Assembly (NCBI RefSeq): GCF_039531165.1
Contig: NZ_BAAAPN010000051.1
Span: forward strand, 14,259-78,258
From: Nostocoides_A vanveenii
GTDB taxonomy: Bacteria; Actinomycetota; Actinomycetes; Actinomycetales; Dermatophilaceae
Length of the DNA stretch: 64,000 nt
Reading direction: 5' to 3'
Positions within the stretch are counted from its first letter, which is position 1. Each line of letters opens with the position of its first letter. Below, piece by piece: positions 41,810-51,836 of this stretch. Below the pieces are notes generated by a model that saw nothing but the letters and a program-made list of their open reading frames with translations, was not told the origin of the DNA and made no database searches. Position numbers and translations under genes: made by a program.

Positions 41810-42576
41810 CGCGTCCGACCCTCCTCGATCTCCTTGGCGAGCTCGGCTTCCGCGTCGGTGAACCGTTGCGGGCTGATGACTTGGCCGCGCTCTTGCAGGG
41901 TGCGGCTGACGGACAGCTCCGTCGGCCGGCCGTCGGGCAGCAGGGCGGGGGTGTCGACGGCGTTGTGCCGGGCAAAGACACCCGGAGCCGGGAGGCCGGC
42001 GACATACTCCCCGCGCTGGAAGCGACGCTTGGCCCATTCGCGCTGGTCCGGTTTGGCGCCGAGCCGCTCGCGGTGCGCCAAGACCATGGCACCCATGGCC
42101 GAGACCACCAGCAGCGCACCGACGAGTTCGAAGGCCCAAATGTAGTCGGTGAAGATCGCGTGGGCCAAGGAGGAGACATTGCCCGGTGAGGTGTTGATCT
42201 GGTCAAGATTCGGCGTGCCCGCGATGGTGACCTTGCCGATCACACCGGCGAGCAGGAACCCGAGACCGAGGGTGACCACCAGGGCCGCCCAACGCTGACC
42301 CTTGATCGTCTCGATCAGGGAGTCGGAGGAATCGACACCGACGAACATCACGACGAAGAGGAAGAGCATCATCACGGCGCCGGAGTAGACGAAGACCTGA
42401 GTGATGCCCAGGAATGCCGCGCCATTGGCGATGTAGAAGACGCCGAGGACGACCATCGTCACGACCACGCCGAGGGCGGCGTACACGGCCTTCTTGGCGA
42501 AGAGCAGACCCGCGGCGGAGAGCACCGCCAGAGGGCCGAAGATCCAGAAGACGACTGCTTCAGCGGTCGACGTCAT
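41806..42576 (-). CDS. nuoJ: NADH-quinone oxidoreductase subunit J
   Basis: A 256-residue subunit. ATG 42576 overlaps the nuoI stop by 4 nt. Five helices occupy the first 170 residues with the ITQVFVYSGAVMMLFLFVVM motif; a charged C-terminal tail of about 85 residues (EWAKRRFQRGEYVAG, EAELAKEIEEG) follows, as in other actinobacterial NuoJ. Confidence 0.95.
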   Translation of the reverse strand: MTSTAEAVVFWIFGPLAVLSAAGLLFAKKAVYAALGVVVTMVVLGVFYIANGAAFLGITQVFVYSGAVMMLFLFVVMFVGVDSSDSLIETIKGQRWAALVVTLGLGFLLAGVIGKVTIAGTPNLDQINTSPGNVSSLAHAIFTDYIWAFELVGALLVVSAMGAMVLAHRERLGAKPDQREWAKRRFQRGEYVAGLPAPGVFARHNAVDTPALLPDGRPTELSVSRTLQERGQVISPQRFTDAEAELAKEIEEGRTR

Positions 42577-43127
42577 CGCGTCCCACCATCGACCTTTCCT
42601 TGGTAGTAGTCGCGCTCCTCCATGCCCTGCGCCATCGGGTGGGGCGGCGCGTGCATGCCGGGCTGGAGCGGCGCGAGCAGCTGCTCCTTGGTGAAGATCA
42701 GGTCGGCGCGGCTGTCGTCGGCGAGCTCGTAGAAGTTCGTCATGGTCAGCGCCCTGGTCGGGCACGCCTCGATGCACAGTCCGCAGAAGATGCAGCGCAG
42801 GTAGTTGATCTGGTAGATGCGTCCATACCGCTCCCCCGGCGAGAAGCGGCCGGTGCCGCCCGGAGTGTCGTCATTGTTGGCGCCCTCGACCATGATCGCG
42901 TCGGCCGGGCAGGCCCAGGCGCACAGCTCGCAGCCGACACACTTCTCCAGCCCGTCCGGGTGCCGGTTGAGCTGGTGCCGGCCATGAAAGCGCGGCTGGG
43001 TGGGCCGCTTGACCTCGGGATACTCCTCGGTCTTGACCTTGCGAAACATCGTCGCGAAGGTGACTCCGAAGCCCCCGACGGGAGCGAACATTTCGGAGAA
43101 GAATCCGCCCTTGTCCTTCTCAGCCAT
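42573..43127 (-). CDS. nuoI: NADH-quinone oxidoreductase subunit I
   Basis: A 184-residue subunit with two [4Fe-4S] motifs, CVGCELCAWACP and CIFCGLCIEACP, and the amphipathic N-terminal helix (GGFGVTFATMFRK). The start overlaps the end of nuoH by 8 nt. Passes electrons from NuoG to cluster N2 on NuoB. Confidence 0.97.
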   Translation of the reverse strand: MAEKDKGGFFSEMFAPVGGFGVTFATMFRKVKTEEYPEVKRPTQPRFHGRHQLNRHPDGLEKCVGCELCAWACPADAIMVEGANNDDTPGGTGRFSPGERYGRIYQINYLRCIFCGLCIEACPTRALTMTNFYELADDSRADLIFTKEQLLAPLQPGMHAPPHPMAQGMEERDYYQGKVDGGTR

Positions 43128-44475
43128 GGATCACTGCCTTCGTGTTCGTGGACTCGGAACCGGCGAGGCGCTGGCCCGGGAGGGGCGGCACGGGATAGCC
43201 GCCGGCATACGGGTCGATGACATCGGGGATAACCGGCTTCGCGGCTTCGGCCCGGGCGCTCGCCTTGCCCTCCCAGATCCAGGTGGCCGCGAGGACGAGG
43301 AGCGCGAGCACGCCGATGACGATCAGCGAGGCCAGGCGCCGATCGGCACCGAGGAAGGAGACCGTCTTCTCGCCGAGGTAGCCGTTGTCGGCAGCCTTGA
43401 GGAAGGCGACGGCGATGACCCAAACAAGGGTGCCGGGGATGAGGAACTTCCAGCCGAAGCGCATGAACTGGTCGTAGCGCGTGCGCGGGAGGGAGCCGCG
43501 CAGCCAGACGAAGAAGAACATGAAGGCCCAGATCTTCAGGAAGAACCAGAGCAGCCCCCACCAGCCGTGGTTGAACATGCCGTCGTTAATGGCGGCGATG
43601 CCGGGAGGCGCCTGCCAACCGCCCAGGAAGCAAGTGGTCGCCAGCGCGGAGACGGTGAACATGTTGACGTACTCGCCCAGGAAGAACATCGCGAACTTCA
43701 GCGAGGAGTATTCGGTGTGAAAGCCACCGGTCAACTCGCCCTCGCCCTCGGCGAGGTCGAAGGGCAACCGGTTGGTCTCGCCGACCATGGTGATCACATA
43801 GATGACGAAGGAGATGATCAGCGGCACGATGTGCCACAGGTCCTTCTGGCTCTCGACGATCTGCGAGGTCGACATCGACCCGGAGTAGAGGAAGACGGCG
43901 ACGAGCGCCAGACCCATGGCGATTTCGTAGGAGATGATCTGCGCCGTCGATCGCAGACCACCGAGCAGCGGATAGGTCGACCCGGAGGACCAGCCGGCCA
44001 GGACGACGCCATAGGCGCCGACGCCCGCGACCGCGAGGACCAGCAGGACGGCGACGGGCAGGTCAGTCAACTGCAGCGGGGTCTGGTGCCCGAACATCGA
44101 GACCGTCGGCCCGAGCGGGATGATCGCGAACGAGACGAATGCCAGGGCACCGAAGAAGGCCGGGGCCAGGATGAAGATCAGCTTGTCGGCGTTCTTGGGG
44201 GTCAGGTCCTCCTTCAGCGCCAGCTTCACACCGTCCGCGAGCGTCTGCAGCAGGCCGAAGGGACCGGTGCGGTTAGGGCCAGGACGCTGCTGCATCCGTC
44301 CGATGACCCGCCGCTCGAACCAGATCACGATCAGGGTGTTGAGCAGCAGGAAGACGAAGAGAAGGAGCGCCTTGACCAGCGAGAGCCACCACGGGGTGTC
44401 GCTGAAATCGGTGATCGGGTTGTCGCGCGGGAGCGTGGGATCCGTCGCGGCAGCGAGCGCATGCAGCAGGATCAC
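43120..44475 (-). CDS. nuoH: NADH-quinone oxidoreductase subunit H
   Basis: A 451-residue, eight-helix subunit forming the quinone cavity. Motifs: RVIGRMQQRPGPNRTGPFG, IISYEIAMGLALV, and GETNRLPFDLAEGEGELTGGFHTEYSS with the acidic loop. A soluble C-terminal tail of about 60 residues ends in a Pro-rich stretch (YPVPPLPGQRL). Start at 44475 overlaps the nuoG stop by 4 nt. Confidence 0.97.
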   Translation of the reverse strand: MILLHALAAATDPTLPRDNPITDFSDTPWWLSLVKALLLFVFLLLNTLIVIWFERRVIGRMQQRPGPNRTGPFGLLQTLADGVKLALKEDLTPKNADKLIFILAPAFFGALAFVSFAIIPLGPTVSMFGHQTPLQLTDLPVAVLLVLAVAGVGAYGVVLAGWSSGSTYPLLGGLRSTAQIISYEIAMGLALVAVFLYSGSMSTSQIVESQKDLWHIVPLIISFVIYVITMVGETNRLPFDLAEGEGELTGGFHTEYSSLKFAMFFLGEYVNMFTVSALATTCFLGGWQAPPGIAAINDGMFNHGWWGLLWFFLKIWAFMFFFVWLRGSLPRTRYDQFMRFGWKFLIPGTLVWVIAVAFLKAADNGYLGEKTVSFLGADRRLASLIVIGVLALLVLAATWIWEGKASARAEAAKPVIPDVIDPYAGGYPVPPLPGQRLAGSESTNTKAVIHG

Positions 44476-46916
44476 GAGGCACCTCCGGGTGTCACGGTCA
44501 CGAGTTGGCCGGTGCCGGTGCCGAGGGTGGCGACCCGCGACCCGGTGGAGTTGGTGGGCAGCCAGACGACATTGTCGACCATCTCGGTGATGGCGACCGG
44601 GAGGCTGATGCTGCCGTGGGCGCCAGTCACGGTGACCACGTCACCGTCGATGACGCCCAGTCCGGCGGCGCCCGCCGGCGAGAGCCGGGCCACCGCTGCC
44701 GGGGCAGTGCCGGCCAGGAAGGGCTCGCCGTCCTGGAGGCTGCCCTTGTCCAGCAGGTGGTGCCAACTGGCGAGCACGAACTGTCCACGGGAGGTGGTCG
44801 GGACTTCGGCTCGCGCGGCCTGCGGGCGCACGGCCCGCGGGCCGCTCCACGCACCCAGCCCGCTCATCTCGGCCCGGACCTGCCCGAGGCTGCGCGCCCC
44901 GAGGAAGTGGTCGAGTTCGGCGGCGAGCAGGTCCAGCACTCGGTAGTCGCTGAGCGCGTTGGTCTCCAGGGCTGCCTCAAAGGTCCGCACGCGGCCCTCC
45001 CAGTCCACGAAGCTGCCCGCCTTCTCGGCGTGCGGCGCGATCGGCAGGATCACATCGGCGTATGCCGTGGCGCTGGACGGCCGGTAGTCGAGGGAGACGA
45101 CGAAGGCTACGCGCAGGGCGTCGTGCGCGTGCGGGTCGGCCAGGTCGTCGAGGTCGACGCCGCCGACGACCAGCGCCGCGATCTTGCCGCTCGCCGCATT
45201 GGCGACGATGCCGGCGCTGTCGTGGCCGAGGTCGGTGGGTAGGCCCGACATCCCCCACGCGCGGGCGACTTCGTCGCGCGCGGTGATGTTGTCGAGCGAG
45301 CGGCCACCGGGCAGCAAGGTCCCGAGGGCGCCGGCTTCGAGGGCGCCTCGCTCCCCTGCGCGCCGCGGCACCCAGGCCAGCGTGGCGCCGGTACGGTCGG
45401 CCAGGGCGAGGGCGGCGGCCAGGGCACCGGGAACGGTCGCCAGTCGCTCGCCGACGAACAGGATGCTGCCCTCGCCGGCGAGGGCATCGGCGGCCACATC
45501 GGAGGCGAGCAACTCGGTCTCGGTGCCCGGAGCGGCTGGGATCAGGGTGCCGCCCACCTTGGCCAGCCCGCGGGTGGCGAAGGGAGCCAGCGAACTGACG
45601 CGCGTCTTGTTCTTGCGGAAGGCCTTGCGCAGGCGCAGGAAGAGAATCGGGCTCTCCTCCTCCGGCTCGAAGCCGGCGAGCAGGACGCTGGGTGCCTTCT
45701 CGATGGCCGCGTAGGTGGCCGCGCCACTCTCGGGACCGGTGGCGACCACATGCGCGGCGAGGAAGCGGGCTTCTTCGCGACTGTGGGGGCGCGACCGGAA
45801 GTCGATCGCATTGGTGGCGAGCACCATACGGGCGAACTTGCCGTAGGCGTAGGCGTCCTCAACGCTGACGCGGCCACCGGTCAGCACGCCCGCAGTGCGT
45901 CCGCGCAGGCCAGCCGCCGCGGCCGCGAGCGCCTCGGGCCAGGATGTGACCTCGAGTTCACCGTCGGCACCGCGGACCATCGGGAAGCCGAACCGGTCAC
46001 CGACGGTGGGTGCCGTGAAGGCCCAGCGGCCCTTGTCGCAGTTCCACTCGTCGTTGACGGCCGGGTCGTTGATCGCCATCCGGCGCAGGACGGTGCCGCG
46101 ACGGTGGTCGGTGCGGATGGCGCAGCCGCTCGCGCAGTGCTCGCAGGCACCGGGAGTCGAGACCAGGTCGAAAGGCCGCGACCGGAAGCGGTAGGCCGCG
46201 CCGGTCAGGGCACCGACCGGGCAGATCTGCACGGTGTTGCCCGAGAAATAGCTCTCGAAGGGGTGCTCTTCGTAGATGCCGACCTGCTGCAGGGCACCTC
46301 GCTCGACCAGGGCGATGAAGGGGTCGCCGGCGATCTGGTCGGAAAAGCGGGTGCAGCGGGCGCACAGGACGCAGCGTTCGCGATCGAGCAGGACCTGGCT
46401 GGAGATATTGATCGGCTTGGCATAGGTGCGCTTGGAATCCTCGAAGCGCGAAACGGCGCGGCCGGCGCTCATCGCTTGGTTCTGCAGCGGGCATTCGCCG
46501 CCTTTGTCGCAGACCGGGCAGTCGAGCGGGTGGTTGATCAGGAGCAACTCCATGACACCGCGCTGGGCCTTGTCGGCACCGGGCGAGGTGTATTGGGTCC
46601 TGACCTCCATGCCTTCGGCCACGGTCATCACGCAGGAGGCCTGGGGCTTCATGCGCCCGGGCGGGCCCTGCATCTGACGGGGCGCGCCGGGCTTGCCGTC
46701 CGGGCCGGGCGGGCCGGGCATGGCGACCTCGACCAGGCATTGCCGGCAGGCGCCCATCGGCTCCAGTGAGGGGTGGTCGCAAAAGCGCGGGATCTCGATG
46801 CCGGCCTGCTCCGCGGCGCGGATGATCAAGGTGCCCTTGGGCACCGAGACCGGGATGCCGTCGATGGTCAGGTTGACCAGATCGGTGGCCACCGGCTTGT
46901 CGGGGATGACGCTCAT
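44472..46916 (-). CDS. nuoG: NADH-quinone oxidoreductase subunit G
   Basis: An 814-residue subunit. The N-terminal [2Fe-2S] ferredoxin domain shows CDHPSLEPMGACRQC; then a His/Cys [4Fe-4S] region with CPVCDKGGECPLQ, the CVLCARCTRFSD motif, and the molybdopterin-oxidoreductase-type domain with CEHCASGCAI. The large C-terminal domain is of the molybdoenzyme fold without cofactor function. ATG 46916 overlaps nuoF by 4 nt. Confidence 0.96.
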   Translation of the reverse strand: MSVIPDKPVATDLVNLTIDGIPVSVPKGTLIIRAAEQAGIEIPRFCDHPSLEPMGACRQCLVEVAMPGPPGPDGKPGAPRQMQGPPGRMKPQASCVMTVAEGMEVRTQYTSPGADKAQRGVMELLLINHPLDCPVCDKGGECPLQNQAMSAGRAVSRFEDSKRTYAKPINISSQVLLDRERCVLCARCTRFSDQIAGDPFIALVERGALQQVGIYEEHPFESYFSGNTVQICPVGALTGAAYRFRSRPFDLVSTPGACEHCASGCAIRTDHRRGTVLRRMAINDPAVNDEWNCDKGRWAFTAPTVGDRFGFPMVRGADGELEVTSWPEALAAAAAGLRGRTAGVLTGGRVSVEDAYAYGKFARMVLATNAIDFRSRPHSREEARFLAAHVVATGPESGAATYAAIEKAPSVLLAGFEPEEESPILFLRLRKAFRKNKTRVSSLAPFATRGLAKVGGTLIPAAPGTETELLASDVAADALAGEGSILFVGERLATVPGALAAALALADRTGATLAWVPRRAGERGALEAGALGTLLPGGRSLDNITARDEVARAWGMSGLPTDLGHDSAGIVANAASGKIAALVVGGVDLDDLADPHAHDALRVAFVVSLDYRPSSATAYADVILPIAPHAEKAGSFVDWEGRVRTFEAALETNALSDYRVLDLLAAELDHFLGARSLGQVRAEMSGLGAWSGPRAVRPQAARAEVPTTSRGQFVLASWHHLLDKGSLQDGEPFLAGTAPAAVARLSPAGAAGLGVIDGDVVTVTGAHGSISLPVAITEMVDNVVWLPTNSTGSRVATLGTGTGQLVTVTPGGAS

Positions 46917-48220
46917 ACGGAGGCCTTCTCCTTGGCAAAGAGGGACGAGGCGTCCCGATCGAACGGACAGCCGCCATGACGCAGGTGATCGAGGTATTCG
47001 TCGCGGAAATACTGGATGCTGCTGGTCACCGGCGAGGTGGCGCCGTCACCGAGCGCGCAGAAGCTGCGCCCGAGGATGTTGTCGCAGATGTCGAGCCGCT
47101 TCTCCAGGTCTTCCTCGGTGCCCTGGCCGTGCTCTAGGCGTCCGGTGATCTGCTTGAGCCACCAGGTGCCTTCGCGGCATGGGGTGCACTTGCCGCAGGA
47201 CTCGTGCTTGTAGAAGTCGGTCCACCGATCGACCGCCCGCACCACGCAGGTGGTCTCGTCGAAGATCTGCAGGGCTCGGGTGCCGAGCATCGAGCCGGCC
47301 TTGGCGACCGAGTCGAAATCGAGCGGGATATCGAGGTGCTCGGCGGTGAACAGCGGCGTGCTGGACCCGCCAGGGGTCCAGAACTTCAACTGCTTGCCGT
47401 CGCGCATGCCGCCGGCCATGTCGAGCAGCTCGCGCAGGGTGATACCGAGCGGGGCTTCGTACTGGCCGGGGCGGGTGACGTGGCCGGAGAGGGAGAAGAT
47501 GCCGAAGCCCTTCGAACCCTCGGCGCCCATCCCCGCGAACCAGTCGGCGCCGTGCAGCAGGATCGGCGGCACGGAGGCGATGGACTCGACATTGTTGACG
47601 ACCGTCGGCCGGGCATAGAGGCCGGCGACGGCCGGGAATGGCGGCTTGCTGCGCGGCTGGCCGCGGCGACCCTCCAGGGAGTCGAGCAGCGCGGTTTCTT
47701 CGCCACAGATGTAGGCGCCGGCACCGGCGTGCACGGTCACGTCGAGGTCGAAGCCCGAGCCGTGGATGTTCTTGCCGAGGTGGCCCGCGGCATACGCCTC
47801 TTCGACCGCACGCATCAGGCGGCGGTAGACGTGCACGACCTCGCCGCGCAGGTAGATGAAGGCGTGATGGCACCCGATCGCGAACGAGGTGATCGCGACC
47901 CCTTCGATGAGGAAGTGGGGGGCGGCCATCATCAAGGGGATGTCCTTGCACGTGCCCGGCTCGGACTCGTCGGCGTTGACGACGAGATAGCGCGGGCCGC
48001 CGTCCGGCGGGGGCAGGAAGGACCACTTCATGCCGGTGGGGAAGCCGGCTCCGCCACGGCCACGCAGGCCGGAGTCCTTGGCCATCCCGACCAGGGCGGA
48101 CGGCTCCATCCCGAAGGCCTTCTTGAGGGCTTTGTAGCCGTCATTGGCTTCGTAGGTCTCGAGGGTCCAGCTTTGGGGGTGGTCCCAGAACTTCGAGAGG
48201 ATCGGGGTCAGCGTCGTCAT
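46913..48220 (-). CDS. nuoF: NADH-quinone oxidoreductase subunit F
   Basis: A 435-residue NADH- and FMN-binding subunit. GLRGRGGAGFPTGMKW is the FMN/NADH loop, and ESCGKCTPCREGTWW with FCALGDGA gives the N3 [4Fe-4S] cysteines. ATG 48220 is one base from the nuoE stop; the frame is open upstream as a shadow. Its presence marks this operon as the true NADH dehydrogenase, unlike the second cluster. Confidence 0.97.
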   Translation of the reverse strand: MTTLTPILSKFWDHPQSWTLETYEANDGYKALKKAFGMEPSALVGMAKDSGLRGRGGAGFPTGMKWSFLPPPDGGPRYLVVNADESEPGTCKDIPLMMAAPHFLIEGVAITSFAIGCHHAFIYLRGEVVHVYRRLMRAVEEAYAAGHLGKNIHGSGFDLDVTVHAGAGAYICGEETALLDSLEGRRGQPRSKPPFPAVAGLYARPTVVNNVESIASVPPILLHGADWFAGMGAEGSKGFGIFSLSGHVTRPGQYEAPLGITLRELLDMAGGMRDGKQLKFWTPGGSSTPLFTAEHLDIPLDFDSVAKAGSMLGTRALQIFDETTCVVRAVDRWTDFYKHESCGKCTPCREGTWWLKQITGRLEHGQGTEEDLEKRLDICDNILGRSFCALGDGATSPVTSSIQYFRDEYLDHLRHGGCPFDRDASSLFAKEKASV

Positions 48221-48221
48221 C

Positions 48222-49073
48222 TCACTCCCCTGCCTGCGTGGTGTCGGTGGCCTGCCGGGCGCCTTCGAGGGATTCGACGGCCACCTCGCGCACGACGGCG
48301 CGCTCGTCACGAGCGTCCGCGGCGAGGTCGGCGTGGTCAGCCTCGGGACCGGAAAAAGAGGACGGCGGCGCGGTCCAGTGGTGTTCGTGCGCTACGCGCA
48401 GCCCCTCCAGGGTCGCGGGGCCGGCGCCCACGCCCTCGTCGGCATGTCCGTCGGGGAAGCCGGCAAGCACGCGCGACATCTCCTTGAAGGTGCACTGGCG
48501 ATTCGGGCCGCGGGTCGGCCGGACGGGCGCGCCCGCGCGCAGGTCGTCGACCAGGGCGATCGTCGACTCTGGGGTCTGGTTGTCGTAGAACTCCCAGTTG
48601 ACCATCACGACGGGGGCGAAATCGCAGGCGGCATTGCACTCCACCCGCTCCAGGGTGATTTTGCCGTCGCCGGTGGTCTCGTCATGCCCGAGGTCGAGGT
48701 GCTCGCTGACGGCATCCCAAATCTGGTCGCCGCCCATGATCGCGCACAAGGTGTTGGTGCAGACGCCGACGGTGTACTCGCCATTGGGGTGGCGCTTGTA
48801 CTGGGTGTAGAAGGTCGCGACGCCGCTGACCTCGGCCTCGGTCAGGCCGAGGACGTCGGCGCAGAAGGTGATGCCACGGCCGGTGATATAGCCGTCGACG
48901 CTCTGGACCAGGTGGAGCAGCGGCAGCAGGGCCGAGCGGGCGTTGGGGTAGCGCGCGATGACGGCCTGCGCGTCGGTGTGCAGGCCCGCGAGCACGTCAT
49001 CGGCATACGGCACTTTGCTCGCCGCCGGGACGTGCAGGTGACCGGACGCGGTCTGTTCTCCGTAGTGCTCCAT
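48222..49073 (-). CDS. nuoE: NADH-quinone oxidoreductase subunit E
   Basis: A 283-residue subunit with a thioredoxin-like [2Fe-2S] domain: VGVCTNTLCAIMGG and VECNAACDFAP supply the four Cys. ATG 49073 (MEHYGEQTASG) follows the nuoD stop by 43 bp. The C-terminal 80 residues (after CTFKEMSRVL) are an acidic, Ala-rich extension with no recognised motif. Confidence 0.95.
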   Translation of the reverse strand: MEHYGEQTASGHLHVPAASKVPYADDVLAGLHTDAQAVIARYPNARSALLPLLHLVQSVDGYITGRGITFCADVLGLTEAEVSGVATFYTQYKRHPNGEYTVGVCTNTLCAIMGGDQIWDAVSEHLDLGHDETTGDGKITLERVECNAACDFAPVVMVNWEFYDNQTPESTIALVDDLRAGAPVRPTRGPNRQCTFKEMSRVLAGFPDGHADEGVGAGPATLEGLRVAHEHHWTAPPSSFSGPEADHADLAADARDERAVVREVAVESLEGARQATDTTQAGE

Positions 49074-49116
49074 CAGCGGTCGACGCCTCCTAAAGCCCAA
49101 CCGCGAGAAGTCCTTG

Positions 49117-50514
49117 TCATCGGTCCACGCCTCCCATAACTGGGTCGATCGAGGCCACCGCGACGATGACATCGGCGACCTGAGCGCCCTCACACATCGC
49201 CGACACGGCCTGCAGGTTGTTGAAGCTGGGCTCGCGGAAGTGCACCCGATAGGGGCGGGTGCCGCCATCGGAGACGGCGTGGCAGCCGAGCTCACCCTTG
49301 GCCGACTCGACCGCGGCATAGGCCTGGCCCGGGGGGACCCGGAAACCCTCGGTGACCAGTTTGAAGTGGTGGATCAGGGACTCCATCGAGGTGCCCATGA
49401 TCTCCTTGATGTGCGCCAGGCTGTTACCCATGCCGTCGGGGCCGACGGCCAACTGGGCCGGCCAGGCGATCTTCTTGTCCTCGACCATCACCGGGCCGGG
49501 GTTGTTCTGCAACTCATCGCAGACCTGCTCCACGATCCGCAGCGACTGATACATCTCGTCGATGCGCACGCACAGGCGGTCGTAGGCGTCGGCGCCGTGG
49601 CGCACGGGAATGTCGAAGTCGTACTTCTCGTAGCCGCAGTAGGGCGCGGACTTGCGCAGGTCGTGCGGCAGGCCCGCGGAGCGGAGCATCGGCCCGGTGA
49701 TGCCCAAAGCCATGCAGCCGGTCAGGTCGAGGGAACCGACGCCGACCATGCGGCCCTTGAGGATGGGGTTCTCGAGCATCAGCAACTCGAGCTCGTGGAT
49801 GCCCTTGCGGACCTCGGGGATCAGGTCACGGATGGCCTGCAGCGCACCGGCCGGGAGGTCCTGGGCGACACCGCCGGGCCGGATGTAGGCGTGGTTCATC
49901 CGCAGACCGGAGATCATCTCGAAGACCGACAGGATGCGCTCGCGCTCGCGGAAGCCGATGGTCATGACCGTGGTCGCGCCCATCTCCATGCCGCCGGTGC
50001 CCATACAGACCAGGTGGCTGGTGATCCGGTTGAGTTCCATCATCAGCACGCGGATCGCGCTGGCCCGCTCGGGGATCTGGTCGGTGATGCCGAGCAGCTT
50101 CTCGACGGCCAGGCAGTAGGCGGTCTCGGTGTGCAGCGGCATGACGTAGTCCATGCGCGTGCAGAAAGTCACGCCCTGGGTCCAGGTGCGGAACTCCATG
50201 TTCTTCTCGATACCCGTGTGCAGGTAGCCGATGCCCGCGCGTGCCTCGGTGACGGTCTCGCCCTCGAGTTCGAGGATGAGGCGGAGCACGCCATGAGTGG
50301 ACGGGTGCTGCGGACCCATGTTGACGACGATGCGTTCCTCGGGACGCGAGCCCACCTCGCCGACGATGTCTTCCCAGTCGCCGCCGACGGCGTTGAAGAC
50401 CCGGCCGTCGGACTGGGCACCCGACGCCGCGTAAATATCGACATTCTCATCGAGATCGTCGATGCGGTGGACCTCATCCGGGTCGGCCGCGGTGAACACA
50501 GTGCTGTCGCTCAT
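49117..50514 (-). CDS. nuoD: NADH-quinone oxidoreductase subunit D
   Basis: A 465-residue hydrogenase-like subunit lining the quinone site. Motifs: VNMGPQHPSTHGVLRL, IGYLHTGIEKNMEFRTW, and TRMDYVMPLHTE; the C-terminus ends DPVMGGVDR. ATG 50514 shares a base with the nuoC stop. It is the only NuoD in the window, so if the second cluster needs one, this is the candidate. Confidence 0.97.
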   Translation of the reverse strand: MSDSTVFTAADPDEVHRIDDLDENVDIYAASGAQSDGRVFNAVGGDWEDIVGEVGSRPEERIVVNMGPQHPSTHGVLRLILELEGETVTEARAGIGYLHTGIEKNMEFRTWTQGVTFCTRMDYVMPLHTETAYCLAVEKLLGITDQIPERASAIRVLMMELNRITSHLVCMGTGGMEMGATTVMTIGFRERERILSVFEMISGLRMNHAYIRPGGVAQDLPAGALQAIRDLIPEVRKGIHELELLMLENPILKGRMVGVGSLDLTGCMALGITGPMLRSAGLPHDLRKSAPYCGYEKYDFDIPVRHGADAYDRLCVRIDEMYQSLRIVEQVCDELQNNPGPVMVEDKKIAWPAQLAVGPDGMGNSLAHIKEIMGTSMESLIHHFKLVTEGFRVPPGQAYAAVESAKGELGCHAVSDGGTRPYRVHFREPSFNNLQAVSAMCEGAQVADVIVAVASIDPVMGGVDR

Positions 50515-51242
50515 CAGTTGTAGGCCCTCCGCTGGTCGGGCGGCGGCACGGTCCCGCCCTTGTATTCCACTGGGATCCCGCCAAGCGGGTAGTCCTTGCG
50601 CTGGGGGTGCCCCGGCCAGTCGTCGGGCATGAGAACCCTTGTCAGGGCGGGATGGCCGTCGAAGATGATGCCGAACATGTCCCAGGTCTCGCGCTCATGC
50701 CAGTCCGCGGCGGGGTAGGTGGGCACGACGCTAGGAATGTGCGGGTCACTGTCGGGTGCGGTGACCTCCAGGCGCAGCCGACGACCACCATTGGTGATGG
50801 AGAGCAGGTGGTAGACGACGTGGAGTTCCTTGCCCGTCTCCGCGAGGTAGTGGACACCGGAGACCGACAGGCACATCTCGAAGCGCAGCGCGGGGTCGTC
50901 ACGCAAGGCGCGGGCGACGGCCGGCAGGTGCTCGCGAGGCACGACGAGGGTCATCTCGCCGCGGTCGATGACGACACGCTCGATCATGCCGGGCTCGATG
51001 GCACCCTCGACCGCGTCGGCGAGGGCGTCGAAGTCGCCGCCATAGGGACGCACCGCGGCGCCCGGGAACAGGATGGGGGCGCGCAGGCCGCCATACCCGG
51101 TGGTGTCGCCGGTGTCGCGCGCTCCAAACATGCCGCGGCGCTCGCCGACCTCGACCGGCTCGGGCGTCGTGCCGGGCGCGGCCGGCAGGTTGTCCTGCGC
51201 GGCGGCGTGCGGGTCGACGGCGGGGGGCGTGGTTTCGGTCAT
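50514..51242 (-). CDS. nuoC: NADH-quinone oxidoreductase subunit C
   Basis: A 242-residue 30-kDa-type subunit with the signature ADWHERETWDMFGIIFDGHP and RKDYPLGG. A Pro/Ala-rich N-terminal extension of about 60 residues precedes the domain. Start ATG 51242 overlaps the nuoB stop by 4 nt. Confidence 0.96.
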   Translation of the reverse strand: MTETTPPAVDPHAAAQDNLPAAPGTTPEPVEVGERRGMFGARDTGDTTGYGGLRAPILFPGAAVRPYGGDFDALADAVEGAIEPGMIERVVIDRGEMTLVVPREHLPAVARALRDDPALRFEMCLSVSGVHYLAETGKELHVVYHLLSITNGGRRLRLEVTAPDSDPHIPSVVPTYPAADWHERETWDMFGIIFDGHPALTRVLMPDDWPGHPQRKDYPLGGIPVEYKGGTVPPPDQRRAYN

Positions 51243-51826
51243 GCCAGCAGGCTCCGTCCGGCGAGTTCACCGTGGTCGTGGGTCGGCGCCATCAGATGCG
51301 TCGGCGTGGCGCTCAGCGCGGCCGCCTCGGCGGCGCGGGCGGCGGCGACCTTGTTGACGCCGAGCTTGGAGTTCTGGATCTGGTTGTGCAGGGTCAAGAT
51401 CGCGTTGAGCAGCATCTGCGGCCGCGGCGGGCACCCGGGCAGGTAGACGTCGACCGGGATGATGTGGTCGACGCCCTGGACGATCGCGTAGTTGTTGAAC
51501 ATCCCGCCCGAGCTGGCGCAGACACCCATCGAGATGACCCATTTGGGCTCGGGCATCTGGTCGTAGACCTGCCGGACGACGGGCGCCATCTTCTGGCTGA
51601 CCCGCCCGGCGACGATCATCAGGTCGGCCTGGCGGGGGGTAGCCGAGAAGCGCTCCATGCCGAAGCGGGCGATGTCGTAGTCCGGAGTGCCGACCGCCAT
51701 CATCTCGATCGCACAGCAGGCCAGGCCGAAGGTCGCCGGCCAGACCGAGCTCTTGCGCATATACCCGGCGACCTGCTCGACCGTCGTCAGCAGGAAACCC
51801 GCGGGGAGTTTCTCTTCGATTCCCAT
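51239..51826 (-). CDS. nuoB: NADH-quinone oxidoreductase subunit B
   Basis: A 195-residue subunit carrying cluster N2. Cysteines in GLACCAIEMMA, MGVCASSGG and LPGCPPRPQ are all present. ATG 51826 is 10 bp after nuoA; an upstream start in the same frame is inside nuoA and less likely. C-terminal Ala-rich tail as in related species. Confidence 0.97.
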   Translation of the reverse strand: MGIEEKLPAGFLLTTVEQVAGYMRKSSVWPATFGLACCAIEMMAVGTPDYDIARFGMERFSATPRQADLMIVAGRVSQKMAPVVRQVYDQMPEPKWVISMGVCASSGGMFNNYAIVQGVDHIIPVDVYLPGCPPRPQMLLNAILTLHNQIQNSKLGVNKVAAARAAEAAALSATPTHLMAPTHDHGELAGRSLLA

Positions 51827-51836
51827 GGTTGTCCCG